Assembly: GCA_030430245.1 (NCBI GenBank) | Contig: JAUIFY010000015.1 | Coordinates: forward strand, 1 to 40,416 | From: a bacterium | Lineage (GTDB): Bacteria; Desulfobacterota; Binatia; UBA12015 | Length of the DNA stretch: 40,416 nucleotides | Direction: 5' to 3' | Shown: positions 22,693 through 31,851 of the stretch, piece after piece | Position numbering within the stretch: the stretch's first letter is position 1 | How the letters are laid out: each line of letters begins with the position of its first letter | Translations under genes and position numbers: made by a program | The notes under the pieces: model-generated | Database searches by the model: none | What the model was told of the DNA's origin: nothing | The model's input: the letters and a program-made list of their open reading frames with translations, nothing else

Positions 22693-23451
22693 CTACGTGC
22701 GGGCGAGCGCGTCCATGTAGGAGGGGAGGCCGTCGCGGACGAGGGCCCTCTCGGTGACCACGAGGTCGTCGATGGTGTCGGCGGTGTGCCAGCGGCCGTC
22801 GTATCGGTAGCCGCAGAGGGCGGCTCCCGCCTCGAACAGCTTGGGATAGAGGCCGTGCATCGAGCTGAAGGCGCCGTCGGGCATCTCGTCCACGATGCGC
22901 GGGGAGAGGATTTGCACCGAGGCGAACATGTACTCGGGCAGCCCGGGCGGGGCGCCGCGGCCGAGGAACCGGCGGATCCGTCCCCCGTCGTCGATCCCGA
23001 ACACCCCGTATTGGTCCTTTTGGGGGTCGTCCCGCAACACGAACGTCGCGAGGGCGTCGCGCGCCTCGTGGAACGCGAGCACGTCGGGCAACGGCACCTC
23101 CGAGATGACGTCCGAGTTGAGGACGACGAGCGGTCGATCGATCGGAGCCTCGAAGACGGTGGCGGCCTGGCGAATCCCCCCGCCGCTGTCGAGGAGCTCG
23201 TCTTCGACCGAGTAGCGGATGCGGACCCCGTAGCGAGAGCCGTCGCCGAGTGCGGACTGCACGCGGTCGGCGAGGTGGTGCACGTTGATCACGACGTCCT
23301 CGATGCCGTGAGCGCGGAGGAGGCCGAGGCCGTAGGCGATGAGGGGGTAGCCCGCGACCTCGACGAGGGGTTTCGGTGTCGTGTCGGTGAGGGGGCGCAG
23401 ACGGGAGCCGAGGCCCGCGGCGAGGATGATCGCGTGTGCGCGGGCCGTCAT
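22693..23451 (-). CDS. murU: MurU-like sugar-1-phosphate nucleotidyltransferase
   Basis: A 252-residue nucleotidyltransferase with the N-terminal signature AIILAAGLGSRLRPLTDTTPKPLVEVAG, the metal-binding NSDV near residue 105 and a late FASVQILSPRI segment. In the MurNAc recycling route, MurU joins MurNAc-1-phosphate to UMP, giving UDP-MurNAc and bypassing fosfomycin-sensitive MurA. The assignment rests on coupling to AmgK: the ATG at 23451 overlaps the amgK stop by four bases (ATGA), and the pair occurs in this order in known systems. By itself, the sequence could also be a glucose-1-P or heptose-1-P transferase. The open frame continues far upstream of 23451, but that extension is Arg-rich antisense of amgK and is not used. 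Confidence 0.8.
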   Translation of the reverse strand: MTARAHAIILAAGLGSRLRPLTDTTPKPLVEVAGYPLIAYGLGLLRAHGIEDVVINVHHLADRVQSALGDGSRYGVRIRYSVEDELLDSGGGIRQAATVFEAPIDRPLVVLNSDVISEVPLPDVLAFHEARDALATFVLRDDPQKDQYGVFGIDDGGRIRRFLGRGAPPGLPEYMFASVQILSPRIVDEMPDGAFSSMHGLYPKLFEAGAALCGYRYDGRWHTADTIDDLVVTERALVRDGLPSYMDALART

Positions 23452-24488
23452 GCGAAATGGGGGCTCCGGTCGGCGAGAATGTGCGCGAGGGGGGATGCGT
23501 CGAGCGCCTCGAGCGCGCGCTTGGTCTGGTGCGCCATTCGCGGGATGTACGGAAGATATCGCTTCACGCCGTCCTCGATCGCGAGCCAGCGAAAGCGCCC
23601 GATCACTCGGAGCGTGCGGAAGACGACGCAGGCGAAGTAGTCGCGTTCGAGCATCGTGCGATCGGTGTAGAGGTCGACGCCGGCGTCCGCGAGCGCTGCG
23701 TGCAGCGCGCCGAGGAGGAAGCTCTCGCGCGCCGGTGTGATGAAGCGGTCGCTGTCGCGATCGGTGCAGAAGCTCGCGACGTCGTACATGGGCGGGCCGA
23801 GCATCGCGTCCTGGAAGTCGATCACGCGCAGGTCGCCGCGAGTGTCGACGTGCAGATTCCATGCGTGGAAGTCCCGGTGCATGAGCCGCCGGGGCTGGAG
23901 GGCGATCGTGGCGCCGAGCTCGTCGAGCGCGGCTGCCGCCTCCGGATCGTCTCCGCGACCGCGCGGCGGTCCGTCGTCGGCGGCCGCGAGTCCGTGCGTC
24001 AGGACGACGTCGAGCTCGCGGCGGATCAGGGTCTCGTCGTGGCTTCGGTCGAACGCCACGCAGTCCCGAGATCCTCCCGACGCGGTGAGGTCGGCGAGGA
24101 GCCGGGCGACCTGAGTCAGGCGGCGCTCGGCCTCGGCCTCGGTGGTCGCCGGCGAGGCGAGCACGTCGGCGAGCGGCGCCTCGCCGGCGTCGTCGAGGAG
24201 CAGCGCTCCGAGATCGCGGTCGCGGACGGCGTAGACGGCTGGCACCGCGATCCCGCGTGACGCGAGGTAGCGCGCGACGTTCGCGAAGGGCAGCTCCGGT
24301 GCCTCCGCGGGAGTCGGCACCGGCAGGATCATCGCGATCGCGGTCGCCGGCGCGCCCGGCCCGTCCAGACGGAGACGCACGTAGCGCCGCGTCGAGGCGT
24401 CGCCGGCGAGCCCCTCCTCGCCGGTGACGATCGCACCTGGAAAACGGCCCTCGACCAGCTCTGCTAAAGTGCCGCCCCGGTTTGACAT
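23448..24488 (-). CDS. amgK: AmgK-like N-acetylmuramate/N-acetylglucosamine 1-kinase
   Basis: A 346-residue aminoglycoside-phosphotransferase-fold kinase. It shows the N-lobe opening GDASTRRYVRLRL (29-41), the Brenner motif LMHRDFHAWNLHV with Asp206 and Asn211, and the metal-binding VIDFQDAMLGPPMYDVASF with Asp224. This set and the downstream murU identify AmgK, which phosphorylates MurNAc at C1 in the anabolic recycling pathway described in Pseudomonas. The ATG lies at 24486-24488 and overlaps a candidate -35 element of the opposite nuo operon, so the two transcription units share about 70 bases. An alternative is another APH-family sugar kinase. Confidence 0.85.
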   Translation of the reverse strand: MSNRGGTLAELVEGRFPGAIVTGEEGLAGDASTRRYVRLRLDGPGAPATAIAMILPVPTPAEAPELPFANVARYLASRGIAVPAVYAVRDRDLGALLLDDAGEAPLADVLASPATTEAEAERRLTQVARLLADLTASGGSRDCVAFDRSHDETLIRRELDVVLTHGLAAADDGPPRGRGDDPEAAAALDELGATIALQPRRLMHRDFHAWNLHVDTRGDLRVIDFQDAMLGPPMYDVASFCTDRDSDRFITPARESFLLGALHAALADAGVDLYTDRTMLERDYFACVVFRTLRVIGRFRWLAIEDGVKRYLPYIPRMAHQTKRALEALDASPLAHILADRSPHFA

Positions 24489-24512
24489 CGGCCCGCCTAA
24501 TTCCTAGCTAAT
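24482..24512 (+). promoter_or_regulatory. candidate nuo operon promoter
   Basis: TTGACA at 24482-24487 is followed after 19 bases by GCTAAT at 24507-24512, or after 17 bases by the poorer TAGCTA. The -35 overlaps the amgK start codon on the other strand. If real, transcription starts near 24519, which favours GTG 24558 over GTG 24525 as the nuoA start. Confidence 0.35.
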
Positions 24513-24557
24513 CTCGGGCTCGCGGTGGAGCGCGGGCCCGTCATTTCGGGACTTTTC

Positions 24558-24914
24558 GTGAATCCGTATCTCGCTCTATTGATGAGCTTCGGCCTGTGCG
24601 CGCTCGTGGCCACGATCATGGTCTGCGCGAGTTGGATCCTCGGGCCGAAGAACCCCACGAAGACCAAGCTCGAGATCTTCGAGACGGGGAACCCACCCCT
24701 CGGCTCGCTGCGGGGCGTCCGCTTCCCGATCAAGTTCTACCTGACCGCGATCCTCTTCATCGTCTTCGATATCGAGGTGGTCTTCATGTACCCCTGGGCA
24801 GTGGTGTTCCGACAGCTCGGGTGGGCCGGCCTCGTCGAGATGGCCGTGTTCGTGGCCGTCCTGGCGGTGGGCCTGGCCTACGTGTGGCGGGTCGGCGCGC
24901 TCGAATGGGAATGA
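24558..24914 (+). CDS. nuoA: NADH-quinone oxidoreductase subunit A
   Basis: A 118-residue inner-membrane subunit of complex I with three membrane helices. Helix 1 covers about residues 4-25, followed by the loop with ILGPKNPTKTKLEIFETGNPP. The highly conserved RFPIKFYLTAILFIVFDIEVVF segment (split here: RFPIKFYLTAILF, then IVFDIEVVF) marks helix 2, and the third helix ends before the C-terminus. The loop Cys found in many NuoA/ND3 proteins is Thr here (FETG), as Ser occurs in E. coli. GTG 24558 is chosen since VNPYLALLM matches the family N-terminus and a GGGA lies upstream; GTG 24525 is an in-frame alternative adding 11 residues. Next gene is nuoH, not nuoB. Confidence 0.9.
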   Translation: MNPYLALLMSFGLCALVATIMVCASWILGPKNPTKTKLEIFETGNPPLGSLRGVRFPIKFYLTAILFIVFDIEVVFMYPWAVVFRQLGWAGLVEMAVFVAVLAVGLAYVWRVGALEWE

Positions 24915-24974
24915 CCGGGCGACGGGGCCGAGCGAAGCGACGGGTGGAATCGACGATGCGGCGGTGGGGCTGAG

Positions 24975-26081
24975 ATGGAGGCGCTGTTCACGTTCGGGAA
25001 GGTCGTTTTCGCCTTCGTCATCGTCCTCCAGCTGACGTTGATTCTCCTCTGGGTCGAGCGCAAGGGCTCCGCCCTGATCCAGGACCGCGTCGGCGCGAAC
25101 CGGGCGAACATCTTCGGCGGGATCCTGCCCTTCAATCTGGGCATCGTGAACACGTGGATGGCCGACCCGATGAAGCTCTTCCACAAGGAGGACATCGTCC
25201 CCGAGGCGGCGGACAAGTTCCTCCATTGGCTCGCCCCGTGGATTGCGATCTTCCCGCTCTTCGTGACCTTCGCGGTCATCCCGTTCGGAGACATCCTGGT
25301 CGTCGGCGGCTACACGATCAATTTGCAGGCGGCCGAGCTGAATCTCGGCATCCTCTACATCCTCGCGATGCTGTCGCTCGCGGTCTACGGCGTCGTCGTG
25401 GGAGGCTGGGCCTCCAACTCGCGGTACTCCTTCCTGGGCGGCGTTCGTGGCTCCGCCCAGATGGTGTCCTACGAGATCGCGATGGGGCTCGCGTTGGTCA
25501 GCGTCGTGCTGACGTACGGCACGCTCGACTTCCAGCAGATCGCCCGCGACCAGGGCGAGCTGATGTTCGGGTTCCTGCCGGCCTGGGGCGTCTTCTACCA
25601 GCCCATCGCGCTCATCGTGCTGTTCATCGCCGGCATGGCCGAATCCAAGCGTGCTCCGTTCGACCTTCCCGAGGCCGAGTCCGAGCTCGTGGCGGGATTC
25701 TACACGGAGTATTCGGGGTCGAAGCAGTCCGTCTTCATGATGGCCGACTTCGTCGAGGTCGCGATCGTTGCGGGCCTCGTCACCACGCTGTTCTTCGGGG
25801 GCTGGCAGGTTCCGTATCTCTACCGCGAGGGCTTCTCGTTCCCGGGCGGCTTCGAGATCGCGCTTCCCTCGATCGTCGTGACGATTCTCCAGGTCGTGTC
25901 GTTCCTCGTGAAGCTCTTCTTCTTCTGCTGGTTCCAGATCCTCGTCCGATGGTCGCTCCCGCGGCTTCGCTACGATCAGCTGATGGACCTGGGTTGGAAG
26001 CGTCTTCTCCCGATCGGGTTGGTCAACGTCGCCGTGACCGCCGTGATGGTCCTCCTCTTCGATGGGATGACGATCCCGTGA
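24975..26081 (+). CDS. nuoH: NADH-quinone oxidoreductase subunit H
   Basis: A 368-residue membrane subunit with about eight or nine helices that forms much of the quinone chamber and its link to the proton channels. The diagnostic first loop WVERKGSALIQDRVGANR (about 28-45) and the acidic loop AESKRAPFDLPEAESELVAGF with TEYSGSKQSVFMMADF are intact; they line the quinone path and E-channel. The length is slightly above the E. coli protein. It starts 60 bases after nuoA; the space between holds nothing recognisable. Its stop overlaps the nuoJ GTG by four bases (GTGA), so it is translationally coupled to nuoJ; nuoI, usually found at this position, is absent. Confidence 0.95.
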   Translation: MEALFTFGKVVFAFVIVLQLTLILLWVERKGSALIQDRVGANRANIFGGILPFNLGIVNTWMADPMKLFHKEDIVPEAADKFLHWLAPWIAIFPLFVTFAVIPFGDILVVGGYTINLQAAELNLGILYILAMLSLAVYGVVVGGWASNSRYSFLGGVRGSAQMVSYEIAMGLALVSVVLTYGTLDFQQIARDQGELMFGFLPAWGVFYQPIALIVLFIAGMAESKRAPFDLPEAESELVAGFYTEYSGSKQSVFMMADFVEVAIVAGLVTTLFFGGWQVPYLYREGFSFPGGFEIALPSIVVTILQVVSFLVKLFFFCWFQILVRWSLPRLRYDQLMDLGWKRLLPIGLVNVAVTAVMVLLFDGMTIP

Positions 26082-26563
26082 CGCTCTTCTGGATCCTCGC
26101 CCTTTTGACGGTGCCGGCGGCCCTCATGGTCGTCCTGCATCGCAACCCCGTGTATTCGGCGCTCGCGCTCGTGTTCACACTCTTCCAGATCGCGATCATG
26201 TTCGTCGCGCTGGAGGCGTATCTGATCGCGTTTCTGCAGGTGATCGTCTACGCCGGCGCGATCGTGGTCCTGATCCTGTTCGCCATCATGCTGCTGAGCC
26301 TCGAGCCGGAGGAGCCATCGCCCGACCGCAGCAATCTGCGCGCGTGGGGCTGGGGGATGGCCGCGCTGCTCGGAATCGAGCTCGGAGCGGTCGCGACGCT
26401 CGAGGGTCCGACGTCGAGCGAGCCGGGGCCGGCGGATTTCGGCTCGGTCGCGGACGTGGCGGAGCAGCTGTTCTCCACGCACCTCCTGCCGTTCGAGCTG
26501 ACCAGCATTTTGCTGCTCGTCGCGGTCGTGGGCGCGGTCGTGCTGGCGAGGCGGCGGGGCTGA
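26078..26563 (+). CDS. nuoJ: NADH-quinone oxidoreductase subunit J
   Basis: A 161-residue membrane subunit with five hydrophobic helices. The signature [22 protein letters not shown] (residues about 48-69) is the conserved helix 3 region that forms a pi-bulge and moves during turnover. [12 protein letters not shown] precedes it. A polar, Glu/Pro-rich loop separates helices 3 and 4, and the C-terminus is short and basic (ARRRG). The GTG start overlaps the nuoH stop. The next gene, nuoK, follows after 19 bases. Confidence 0.93.
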   Translation: MTLFWILALLTVPAALMVVLHRNPVYSALALVFTLFQIAIMFVALEAYLIAFLQVIVYAGAIVVLILFAIMLLSLEPEEPSPDRSNLRAWGWGMAALLGIELGAVATLEGPTSSEPGPADFGSVADVAEQLFSTHLLPFELTSILLLVAVVGAVVLARRRG

Positions 26564-26582
26564 GAGGGACGAGGCTCAGGCG

Positions 26583-26888
26583 ATGGACACTCCAGTCGAG
26601 AACTACCTCATCCTGGCCGCGGTGCTCTTCGGCATCGGAGGGCTGGGCGTGCTGATCCGGCGCAACGTGATCGTCATCCTCATGTCGATCGAGCTGATGC
26701 TGAACGCCGTCAATCTGACCTTCGTCGCCCTGGCGCGCCAGCACTGGTCCGTCGACGGACAGGTGATCGTGTTCTTCGTGATGACCGTGGCCGCGGCGGA
26801 GGTCGCAGTCGGACTCGCCATCGTGCTGATGAGCTTCGCTCAGAAGAAGACCATCAATGCGGACGAGATCAATCTCCTGCGCTGGTAG
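26583..26888 (+). CDS. nuoK: NADH-quinone oxidoreductase subunit K
   Basis: A 101-residue three-helix membrane subunit, the normal length. The [18 protein letters not shown] segment carries the conserved membrane Glu of helix 2, and a second Glu lies in [13 protein letters not shown] of helix 3. Both are part of the proton-translocation chain. A GAGGGA lies about ten bases before the ATG. It is in the middle of the membrane-arm operon, 27 bases before nuoL. Confidence 0.94.
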   Translation: MDTPVENYLILAAVLFGIGGLGVLIRRNVIVILMSIELMLNAVNLTFVALARQHWSVDGQVIVFFVMTVAAAEVAVGLAIVLMSFAQKKTINADEINLLRW

Positions 26889-26915
26889 CGGACGGACTCT
26901 GAGAGCTTCGAGAGC

Positions 26916-28855
26916 ATGACCGACATGGAGACCTCACTGCTGCGCTACATCGTCCTGCTGCCGCTCGTCGGCTTCGGGATCGGCGCGCTCGCGGCGAATC
27001 GCGATCGGCCGGAGATCGCTCGGGTGAGTGGGCCGGGCGTCTTGATTCTCGCGTTCGTGCTCGCCGTCGTCGCCGTGGGGCGGCTCTGGGGGCTCGCGCC
27101 CGATGGAGCGATCATCGATCACGTCTTCACGTGGATCGAAGCGGGACCGCTCGAGATCGATCTGACCTTCCGGGTCGACCGCCTCACGAGCGTCATGATC
27201 CTCATCATCACGGGCGTGGGCTCGCTGATCCACCTGTACTCGCTCGGGTACATGGACGACGACCCGGACGTGGCGCGCTACTTCGCGTATCTGAACCTCT
27301 TCGTCGCCTCGATGCTGATCCTGGTGCTCGGCGACTCGTTGCCGGTCCTGTTCATCGGTTGGGAGGGCGTGGGCCTGTGCTCCTACCTGCTGATCGGCTT
27401 CTGGTACAAGGAGATGCCGAACGCGGACGCGGGCCAGAAGGCGATGATCGCGAACCGCGTGGGCGATGCCGCCTTTCTGATCGGCATGTTCCTGCTCTTC
27501 TGGAGCCTGAACGATGTCGGGACGGCGACCCTGAACCTGCAAGGCATCAACGAGCCGGCACCCTCGCAGAGAAGATGCCATGGGTGCCGCCCGCCGCCTG
27601 CCTGCTGCTCCTGATCGGCGCGACGGGCAAGTCGGCGCAGGTCCCGCTCTACGTCTGGCTGCCCGACGCGATGGCGGGCCCGACGCCGGTCTCCGCGCTG
27701 ATCCACGCGGCGACGATGGTGACGGCCGGCGTGTACATGATCGCTCGGCTGTCGTTCCTCTACGTCGAGGCGCCGGCCGCGATGGAGGTCGTCGCGACGA
27801 TCGGCGGGATCACGTGTCTCTTCGCCGCGACCATGGCGATCGTGCAAGAGGACCTGAAGAAGGTCCTCGCGTACTCCACCGTCTCACAGATCGGCTACAT
27901 GATCATCGGTGTGGGGGTCGGGGCCTTCTCGGCGGGCATCTTCCACCTGATGATGCACGCGTTCTTCAAGGCGCTGCTGTTCCTGTGTGCGGGCTCGGTC
28001 ATGCACGCCCTGCACGGCGAGCTTCGTATGTCGCACATGGGCGGCTTGAAGGAGCACATGCCGATCACCGCCAAGACGTTCCTCATCGCCGCATTGGCGA
28101 TCGCGGGGGTGCCGGGCTTCGCCGCGTTCTTCTCGAAGGACATGGTGCTCGAGGCGGCGTTCGTGAACGGGAACACCTTCGTTTGGTTCCTGGGGACGAC
28201 GGCAGCCGGGTTCACGGCCTTCTACGTGTTCCGGGCGTACTTCCGGACCTTCACCGGGGACAGTCGGCTCGACGAGGAGAAGGCCGCGCACGTGCACGAG
28301 ATGCCGCGTGTGATGACGGTTCCCCTCATGATCCTGGCGGTGCTCTCGATCGTCGGCGGGTACATCGGGCTGCCGTTCCACCTCTTGTGGGGCGACGCGA
28401 TCGGGGACTACCTCTCGCCGTCGCTGGCGCACGTCGAGCACCACGGACACCCGAGCACGGGCACGCTGCTCCTGTTGATGCTGACCGCGACCGGAGTCGC
28501 CCTCTTCGGTATCTGGTGGGCCTACAATCTCTACGTGAAGTCGCCCGAGACGCTGGATCGCGTCTACGCGCGGACGACGCGGATCTACGAAGTCCTCTGG
28601 AACAAGTACTGGGTCGACGAGCTGTACGCGTTTCTCATCATCGATCCCTACAAGCGCGCGTCACGCTTCTTCTGGAAGGGCGTGGACGCGGTGTTCGTCG
28701 ATGGGTTGGTCAACGGCGTCGGCGCGGTCGTGGTCTGGAACAGCGGCGTCCTACGACGGCTTCAGACCGGCAACGTCCAATCCTACGCGCTCGGCATGTT
28801 GCTCGGCGCCGTGGCGATCGTCGGGGGCTACTGGCTCTTCGGGGGGGCAGGCTAG
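26916..28855 (+). pseudogene. nuoL: NADH-quinone oxidoreductase subunit L, split by an apparent 1-base deletion
   Basis: The frame starting at ATG 26916 encodes the NuoL N-terminus, including WEGVGLCSYLLIGFWYK with the conserved helix-5 Glu, to about codon 214 (INEPA). It then runs into nonsense and stops at 27614. The frame one base back continues cleanly from about 27557 with GTLAEKMPWVPP, the channel Lys in GATGKSAQVPLYVWLPDAM, HAFFKALLFLCAGSVMH, FFSKD and the long C-terminal helix region, to the stop at 28853-28855. Reading a third G in the GG at 27557-27558 would restore one continuous NuoL of about 646 residues, a normal length. The flanking nuo genes are intact, so an assembly error or a recent mutation are both possible. 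No slippery heptamer is visible at the site. Confidence 0.88.
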
Positions 28856-30400
28856 ATGGACCTCCCGATTCTGAGTCTGATCACCTTCTCCCCCCTCGTC
28901 TTGGGCGTGATCCTCCTGTTTCTTCCCGCCGAGCCGGTGAAGATCCCGCAGCGGGCCGCGTTCGCCTTCTCGCTCATCCCGTTCGCCTTCTCCCTCGTGA
29001 TGCTGAATGCCTTCGATCCGTCGGTCGGGGAGCTTCAGATGACCGAGACGGTCGAGTGGATGCCCTCGCTCGGCATCTACTACTCGCTCGGGGTCGACGG
29101 GTTCTCTCTGTGGCTGATCGTGCTCACGACGTTGCTCACGCCGGTCGTGATCCTGGGATCGTGGACGGACATCCGGCACCGCGTGAAGGAGTTCCTCTTC
29201 TTCATGCTCGTGCTCGAGTGGGGCATGCTCGGGGCCCTCGTCGCGGTCGATCTCTTCCTGTTCTTCATGTTCTGGGAGCTGATGCTCTTCCCGATGGCGT
29301 TCGTGCTCGGGATCTGGGGTGGCCCCCGTCGCTACTACGCGACCTTCAAGTTCGTCCTCTACACGATGGCGGGCAGCGCGCTGATGATGGTCGCGATGCT
29401 GTACCTCGTACTCGCGCACGCGAAGTCGGGCGCGATGACCTTCGACATCGTCACGCTGTACGACACCGCACTGACCCAGCGGGAGCAGACCTTTCTGTTC
29501 TGGGCGTTCGCGATCGCCTTCTTCATCAAAGTGCCGATGTTCCCGCTCCACACCTGGCTGCCGGACGCACATACCGAAGCACCGACGGGCGGCTCGGTGG
29601 ACCTCGCCGGAATCCTGCTGAAGATGGGTGGGTACGCCTTTCTTCGATTCGCGATCCCGCTGTTCCCGCTCGCGGCGCAGGACGCGTTTCCGATCGTCAT
29701 CACGCTTTGCGTGATCGGCATCATCTACGGGGCGATGGTCGCGTACCCGCAGCCGGACATGAAGAGGCTCGTCGCCTACTCGTCCGTGAGCCACATGGGC
29801 TTCGTGATGCTCGGCCTCTACGCGTTCGACGTGACCGGCATGACCGGCGGCATCTTGCAGATGGTGAACCACGGCCTGACGACCGGCGGCCTCTTCCTCC
29901 TGATCGGCTTCGTCTACGATCGTACGCACACCCGACAGATCGCCGAATACGGCGGCATCTGGGCGGTCACGCCGATCTTCTCCGTCCTCTTCCTGATCGT
30001 CACGATGGGGTCGATCGGTCTGCCGGGAACCAACAGCTTCGTCGGCGAGTTCATGATCCTCATCGGGATGTTCCGCGTACACCCCTGGGCCGCGGCCGTG
30101 GCCACGACGGGCGTCATTCTCGGAGCCGCGTACATGCTCACCATGTACAAGCACGTCATCTTCGGGCCGCTCAAGAACTCGGCGCTCGAGACGCTGAAGG
30201 ACCTGGAGCCGCGTGAGGTCCTGGCAGTTCTTCCGATCATCTTGTTGATCTTCTGGATCGGCATCTACCCGAAGCCGTTCCTGAACCGCATCGAGCCGAC
30301 CGTCGAGGTCCTGCTCGGCCGGCTCGAGCGGGCCGGGGCGACCCGGTATTTGGCTGACGCGACCGAGCCGGAGGCTCCGACCCGGGTGGTCGTGCGATGA
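28856..30400 (+). CDS. nuoM: NADH-quinone oxidoreductase subunit M
   Basis: A 514-residue antiporter-like membrane subunit with about 14 helices. Conserved features are the helix-5 Glu in FMFWELMLFPM, the channel segment FFIKVPMFPLHTWLPDAHTEAPTGGS with its Lys, the helix-8 region around KRLVAYSSVSHMGFVMLG, and GLPGTNSFVGEFMIL. It pumps protons through one half-channel pair of complex I. ATG 28856 starts directly after the nuoL stop, and the last four bases overlap the nuoN start (ATGA). Confidence 0.96.
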   Translation: MDLPILSLITFSPLVLGVILLFLPAEPVKIPQRAAFAFSLIPFAFSLVMLNAFDPSVGELQMTETVEWMPSLGIYYSLGVDGFSLWLIVLTTLLTPVVILGSWTDIRHRVKEFLFFMLVLEWGMLGALVAVDLFLFFMFWELMLFPMAFVLGIWGGPRRYYATFKFVLYTMAGSALMMVAMLYLVLAHAKSGAMTFDIVTLYDTALTQREQTFLFWAFAIAFFIKVPMFPLHTWLPDAHTEAPTGGSVDLAGILLKMGGYAFLRFAIPLFPLAAQDAFPIVITLCVIGIIYGAMVAYPQPDMKRLVAYSSVSHMGFVMLGLYAFDVTGMTGGILQMVNHGLTTGGLFLLIGFVYDRTHTRQIAEYGGIWAVTPIFSVLFLIVTMGSIGLPGTNSFVGEFMILIGMFRVHPWAAAVATTGVILGAAYMLTMYKHVIFGPLKNSALETLKDLEPREVLAVLPIILLIFWIGIYPKPFLNRIEPTVEVLLGRLERAGATRYLADATEPEAPTRVVVR

Positions 30401-31851
30401 TCGACATCGGATTCGGAGCCGCCGAGGCATGGGCAATCGCGCCGTTCACGACCGTGGTCGTGTTCGCGATGGGCATCTTGCTCTACGAGACGTTCTTCCC
30501 CGACAACGAGCGCGGGGTGGAGCTACCGTTCTGGTTCTCGGTCCTGGGTTTGTCCATCGCCGGAGTCCTCTCGCTCGTCGCGTGGTCGGAGGGGCCCGCT
30601 GCCTACCGGGGGACCTTCTCGACCGACGGCGTCGCCGTCTTCACGAACATGGTCTGCATTCTCGCGGCCGGCCTCTCTCTCATGATGGGCGTCCACTACA
30701 TGGGCCTCATCGGAGTGACGGCCCGGGAGTTCCATCCCCTGGTGTTGTTCACGGTGGGTGGGATGATGATCATGGGAGGCGCTCGCGATCTGATCGTCCT
30801 GTTTCTCGGGATCGAGGTGATGTCGCTGCCCGCATACGTGCTGGCGGGCATACGCCGCCAGGACGAGAACTCGGGCGAAGCCGCGCTGAAGTACTTCTTG
30901 CTCGGCGCATTCGCCACGAGCTTCCTGCTCTACGGCATCGCGCTTCTCTACGGCGCGACCGGCACGACCACCTACGCGGGCATCGCGGCGGGACTCGGGG
31001 AGGCGAATCGGCTCGTCGTTCTCGCGGGCATCGGAATGTTGATCGTCGCGCTGGGCTTCAAAGTCGGGGTCGCGCCCTTCCACTTCTGGGCTCCGGACGT
31101 CTATCAGGGGGCCCCCACCTCGGTCACGGCGCTGATGGCGGTGGGAGTGAAGGCCGCCGCCGTGGTCGGAGCAGCGCGATTGTTCCTGACCGCCCTCTCG
31201 GGTCTCCACGTCGAGTGGAGCGTGGCTCTGTGGTGGATCGCGGTCGCGACGATGACGATCGGCAATTTCGTCGCGATCTCGCAGAACAACGTCAAGCGAA
31301 TGCTCGCCTACTCGAGCGTCGCGCACGCCGGCTATCTGTTCGCAGCCATCGCCGCCGGCACGCCGCGTGGTGGCGGCGCGGTCCTCTTCTATCTCCTCAC
31401 CTATGCCTTCATGAACCTGGGCGCGTTCGCGGTCGTGATTGCCGCCGGAGCCAAGGACGAGCCGAACGAGATGCTGTCGGACTTCGCCGGGCTCGGGGCC
31501 CGGCGGCCGTTGCTGGGCGGAGCGATGGTCCTCTTTCTGCTGTCGCTGATGGGCATCCCACCGCTCGCCGGGTTCGTCGGCAAGCTCTATATCATCGAGG
31601 CCCTGGTCGACGCCCAACACATCTGGCTGTCGGTGATCCTGATCCTGAACAGCGTGGTCTCGGGCTACTACTACCTTCGCGTGATCGTGGAGATGTTCAT
31701 GCGCGATCCGACGAAGGACGCGTCCGTCGTCGAGCCGCAGCCCTACCTCATGGTCTGCGTCTTCGTTGCACTCGTCGGGACGGTCTTCTTCGGGCTCTTC
31801 CCGGATCTGGCCCTCGACGCCGCTCGCGATTCGTTCGCCGCCCTGCGCTGA
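30397..31851 (+). CDS. nuoN: NADH-quinone oxidoreductase subunit N
   Basis: A 484-residue antiporter-like subunit with about 14 helices, last gene of the membrane-arm operon. Diagnostic segments are LGIEVMSLPAYVLAGI with the helix-5 Glu, GEAALKYFLLGAFATSFLLYG, FKVGVAPFHFWAPDVYQGAPTSV and VKRMLAYSSVAHAGYLF. It is coupled to nuoM by an ATGA overlap. A terminator-like hairpin follows about 100 bases after the stop. Confidence 0.96.
   Translation: MIDIGFGAAEAWAIAPFTTVVVFAMGILLYETFFPDNERGVELPFWFSVLGLSIAGVLSLVAWSEGPAAYRGTFSTDGVAVFTNMVCILAAGLSLMMGVHYMGLIGVTAREFHPLVLFTVGGMMIMGGARDLIVLFLGIEVMSLPAYVLAGIRRQDENSGEAALKYFLLGAFATSFLLYGIALLYGATGTTTYAGIAAGLGEANRLVVLAGIGMLIVALGFKVGVAPFHFWAPDVYQGAPTSVTALMAVGVKAAAVVGAARLFLTALSGLHVEWSVALWWIAVATMTIGNFVAISQNNVKRMLAYSSVAHAGYLFAAIAAGTPRGGGAVLFYLLTYAFMNLGAFAVVIAAGAKDEPNEMLSDFAGLGARRPLLGGAMVLFLLSLMGIPPLAGFVGKLYIIEALVDAQHIWLSVILILNSVVSGYYYLRVIVEMFMRDPTKDASVVEPQPYLMVCVFVALVGTVFFGLFPDLALDAARDSFAALR

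Noticed and set aside
23452-23862. N-terminal extension of the MurU frame
   Set aside because: The extra 137 residues are Arg-rich low-complexity sequence lying inside amgK in another frame. The nucleotidyltransferase fold begins at ATG 23451 with an ATGA overlap.
27550-27575. Programmed -1 frameshift in nuoL
   Set aside because: No slippery heptamer and no need for two products is known for NuoL; a missing G in a short G run is simpler.
28751-30436. Minus-strand frame opposite nuoM
   Set aside because: Its composition is dominated by Arg, His, Glu and Asp, typical of antisense to membrane-protein codons. nuoM itself is certain.
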